This document shows, piece by piece, positions 4,727-6,247 of a stretch of DNA of 6,247 bases. The position numbers and the translations under genes were made by a program. Position 1 is the stretch's first letter, and each line of letters begins with the position of its first letter. The DNA is from Gammaproteobacteria bacterium HGW-Gammaproteobacteria-14 (GTDB taxonomy: Bacteria > Pseudomonadota > Gammaproteobacteria > Pseudomonadales > Alcanivoracaceae). Under the pieces are notes generated by a model, which searched no databases, had not been told where the DNA came from, and worked only from the letters and a program-made list of their open reading frames with translations. The stretch lies in the NCBI GenBank assembly GCA_002840115.1, contig PGZG01000112.1:1-6247 (forward strand). The letters run 5' to 3'.

Positions 4727-5389
4727 TTAACTCTGGCGCAAAAACGCGTCCAGTTGTTGAAGACGTTGCGGTGTGCCGATATCCCACCAGCTACCGGCAA
4801 AATGCTCGCCGGTCACCCCATCATGGTGCATTGCCGCTCGCAACAATGGCGCTAGTCGCGCCTCGCCATCCGGTAACTCGCGAAACAAATCCGGGTGGTA
4901 AACGCCAATACCAGAAAATGTCAGTTTCGCCGGGGCATTGTCGCGGACATAGCCGCAGGAATCCAAACCAAAATCACCCTCCGGGTGATGTTCGGGATTA
5001 TTCACCAGTACCAGATGCGCCAAGCCTTGAGGCTCGCGCAGCCGCTGCATATCAAAATCCGTCCAGATATCACCATTAATCACGGCGAATGGCCCATCAC
5101 CCAGTAGCGGCAGCGCGCGGCGAATGCCCCCGGCAGTTTCCAGCGGTGTACCCTCTCGCGACCAGACAATGGACAGTCCATGGCGATCACCATCACCCAA
5201 CGCCGCTTCCAACTGCTCACCCAGCCAGGCGGTATTGATCACCACCTCGGTAAACCCGGCATCCCGTAACCGCAATAAGTGCCACTCGATCAAGGAGCGC
5301 CCGCCAGCCTGTAACAATGGCTTTGGGGTGTGATCAGTCAAGGGGCGCATTCGGGTACCCAGACCGGCGGCGAGAATCATCGCCTTCAC
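4727..5389 (-). CDS. murU: N-acetylmuramate alpha-1-phosphate uridylyltransferase
   Basis: This is a 220-residue sugar-1-phosphate nucleotidyltransferase. The N-terminal MKAMILAAGLGTRMRPLTDHTPKPLL (1-26) holds the nucleotide-binding signature and K23. LETAGGI (83-89), VINGDIW with metal-binding D107, and SWWDIGTPQRL with D203 complete the MurU-type active site. MurU converts MurNAc-1-phosphate and UTP to UDP-MurNAc in the recycling route that bypasses fosfomycin-sensitive MurA. The compact size without a C-terminal beta-helix separates it from GlmU and RmlA-type enzymes. The start is GTG at 5389, whose GTGA overlaps the amgK TGA by 4 bp; this indicates translational coupling and gives the usual family start MKAMIL. 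ATG at 5380 is a less likely alternative. The adjacent kinase makes the substrate, so the assignment is strong. Confidence 0.95.
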   Translation of the reverse strand: MKAMILAAGLGTRMRPLTDHTPKPLLQAGGRSLIEWHLLRLRDAGFTEVVINTAWLGEQLEAALGDGDRHGLSIVWSREGTPLETAGGIRRALPLLGDGPFAVINGDIWTDFDMQRLREPQGLAHLVLVNNPEHHPEGDFGLDSCGYVRDNAPAKLTFSGIGVYHPDLFRELPDGEARLAPLLRAAMHHDGVTGEHFAGSWWDIGTPQRLQQLDAFLRQS

Positions 5390-6247
5390 AGCGCGAACCG
5401 ATCCAGCAAGGCACCTAACGGTGCCAATTCCTGACGACGCTCAATTACCGTACGCAAATAAGCCACAAAACGAGGCACATCCGCCAGATACTTCGGCTTG
5501 CCATCGCGGTGACAAATGCGCGCAAAAATACCGATCACCTTGAGGTGCCGCTGCGCGCCCATCAGATCACAGTCATGCAAAAATTCATCCAGAGACGCGG
5601 GCACCGGCAACCCGGCAGCGCGGGCACGCTGCCAATATTGTTGCCACCAACCCTGCACTCGCTGCTCCGGCCAACTGATAAAGGCGTCTTTGAAGAGTGA
5701 GGTAATGTCGTAACTGACCGGCCCATATACCGCATCCTGAAAATCGAGAATGCCAGGGTCAGGATCACTGTCCATCAAATTTCGCGGCATAAAATCCCGG
5801 TGCACATAGACCTGCCCCTGACGCAGCACCCGATTCACCAGCAGATCAAAAATATGATCCAGCTCCGCACGTAAATCGGCACTGATCTCCACGCCCAGAT
5901 GACGCACCAGGAACCACTCCGGAAATAACTCCAGCTCACGACGTAGCAAGGCTTGATCATAAACCGGCAACACATTGGGCTGGCTGATGCGCTGGATGCG
6001 AATCAGCGCATCCATGGCACGACTGAATCGCTCATCGGCGTTATCCTCATTGAGGATGGTCAACCAGGTCTCCTGACCAAGATCCGGCAGCAGCAAAAAA
6101 CCCTGACTCAGGTCCTGGGCAATAATATGGGGCACATGGACCCCGGCATCCGCCAGCAGCCCGGCAATCCGGACAAAGGGGCGACAATCCTCCTGTGGCG
6201 GTGGCGCATCCATGGCAATCAGGCTTCGTTGTCCATCATCGCCAGCC
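5386..6247 (-). CDS. amgK: N-acetylmuramate/N-acetylglucosamine anomeric kinase, N-terminus outside window
   Basis: The frame is open to the right edge, and reading continues upstream of the internal ATG at 6213 as AGDDGQRSLIA-MDAPPPQEDCRPFVRIA. This is the typical AmgK beta-strand segment with MDAPP, so 6213 is not the real start and roughly the first 40 residues are missing. It has an aminoglycoside-phosphotransferase/choline-kinase fold. The catalytic loop VHRDFMPRN carries its HRD at 5802-5794, followed by the Mg-binding ILDFQDAVYGPVSYDITSL (Asp at 5745-5743). The C-terminal QRHLKVIGIFARICHRDGKPKYL segment is also characteristic. AmgK phosphorylates the anomeric carbon of MurNAc and GlcNAc released in peptidoglycan turnover, and MurU uses the product. 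Its stop overlaps murU by 4 bp. Cytoplasmic; catalytic residues are intact in the visible part. Confidence 0.95.
   Translation of the reverse strand, partial: AGDDGQRSLIAMDAPPPQEDCRPFVRIAGLLADAGVHVPHIIAQDLSQGFLLLPDLGQETWLTILNEDNADERFSRAMDALIRIQRISQPNVLPVYDQALLRRELELFPEWFLVRHLGVEISADLRAELDHIFDLLVNRVLRQGQVYVHRDFMPRNLMDSDPDPGILDFQDAVYGPVSYDITSLFKDAFISWPEQRVQGWWQQYWQRARAAGLPVPASLDEFLHDCDLMGAQRHLKVIGIFARICHRDGKPKYLADVPRFVAYLRTVIERRQELAPLGALLDRFAL

Overview
The window looks like a chromosomal core-gene stretch from a gammaproteobacterium, probably of the Pseudomonadales/Cellvibrionales type. The evidence is the divergent pmbA-yjgA pair (the arrangement known from many Gammaproteobacteria), the Pseudomonas-type cell-wall recycling pair amgK-murU, and a moderately GC-rich base composition. 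No tRNA, rRNA, CRISPR array, transposase or phage gene is visible. The species assignment is inference from gene content only.

Layout. The left edge (1-528, minus) is the N-terminal part of pmbA/tldE, running off the window. A 45-bp gap separates it from yjgA/darP (574-1104, plus, GTG start). yjgA converges on an Old Yellow Enzyme-type flavin oxidoreductase (1125-2231, minus), with a possible shared stem-loop between them. Divergent from the oxidoreductase is a one-cysteine HxlR/DUF24-type regulator (2384-2836, plus). Between these two is a compact 43-bp control region holding two copies of GTTGC-N5-GCAAC around the palindrome TTATGCATAA. The regulator overlaps, tail to tail, a small gene for a CECPNH-motif protein of unknown function (2823-3170, minus). 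That gene lies just downstream of a gamma-class carbonic anhydrase-like gene (3217-3777, minus).

The 242-bp gap 3778-4019 holds a 114-bp element (3858-3971) with perfect 31-bp inverted arms. Its centre carries two small hairpins whose loops read AGGGAT and AGGGAA, both matching the CsrA/RsmA site consensus on the plus strand. To its right is a probable minus-strand operon amgK-murU-rpe (amgK truncated by the right edge): anomeric sugar kinase, MurNAc-1-P uridylyltransferase and ribulose-5-phosphate 3-epimerase.

How the genes work together. AmgK and MurU recycle muropeptide sugars to UDP-MurNAc without passing through MurA. Rpe serves the pentose phosphate pathway and seems to be carried along in the same transcript. 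The OYE and HxlR pair looks like an electrophile- or redox-responsive enzyme and sensor module. The parts most worth a second look are the twin-operator region, the 114-bp hairpin element, and the small CECPNH protein beside the carbonic anhydrase.
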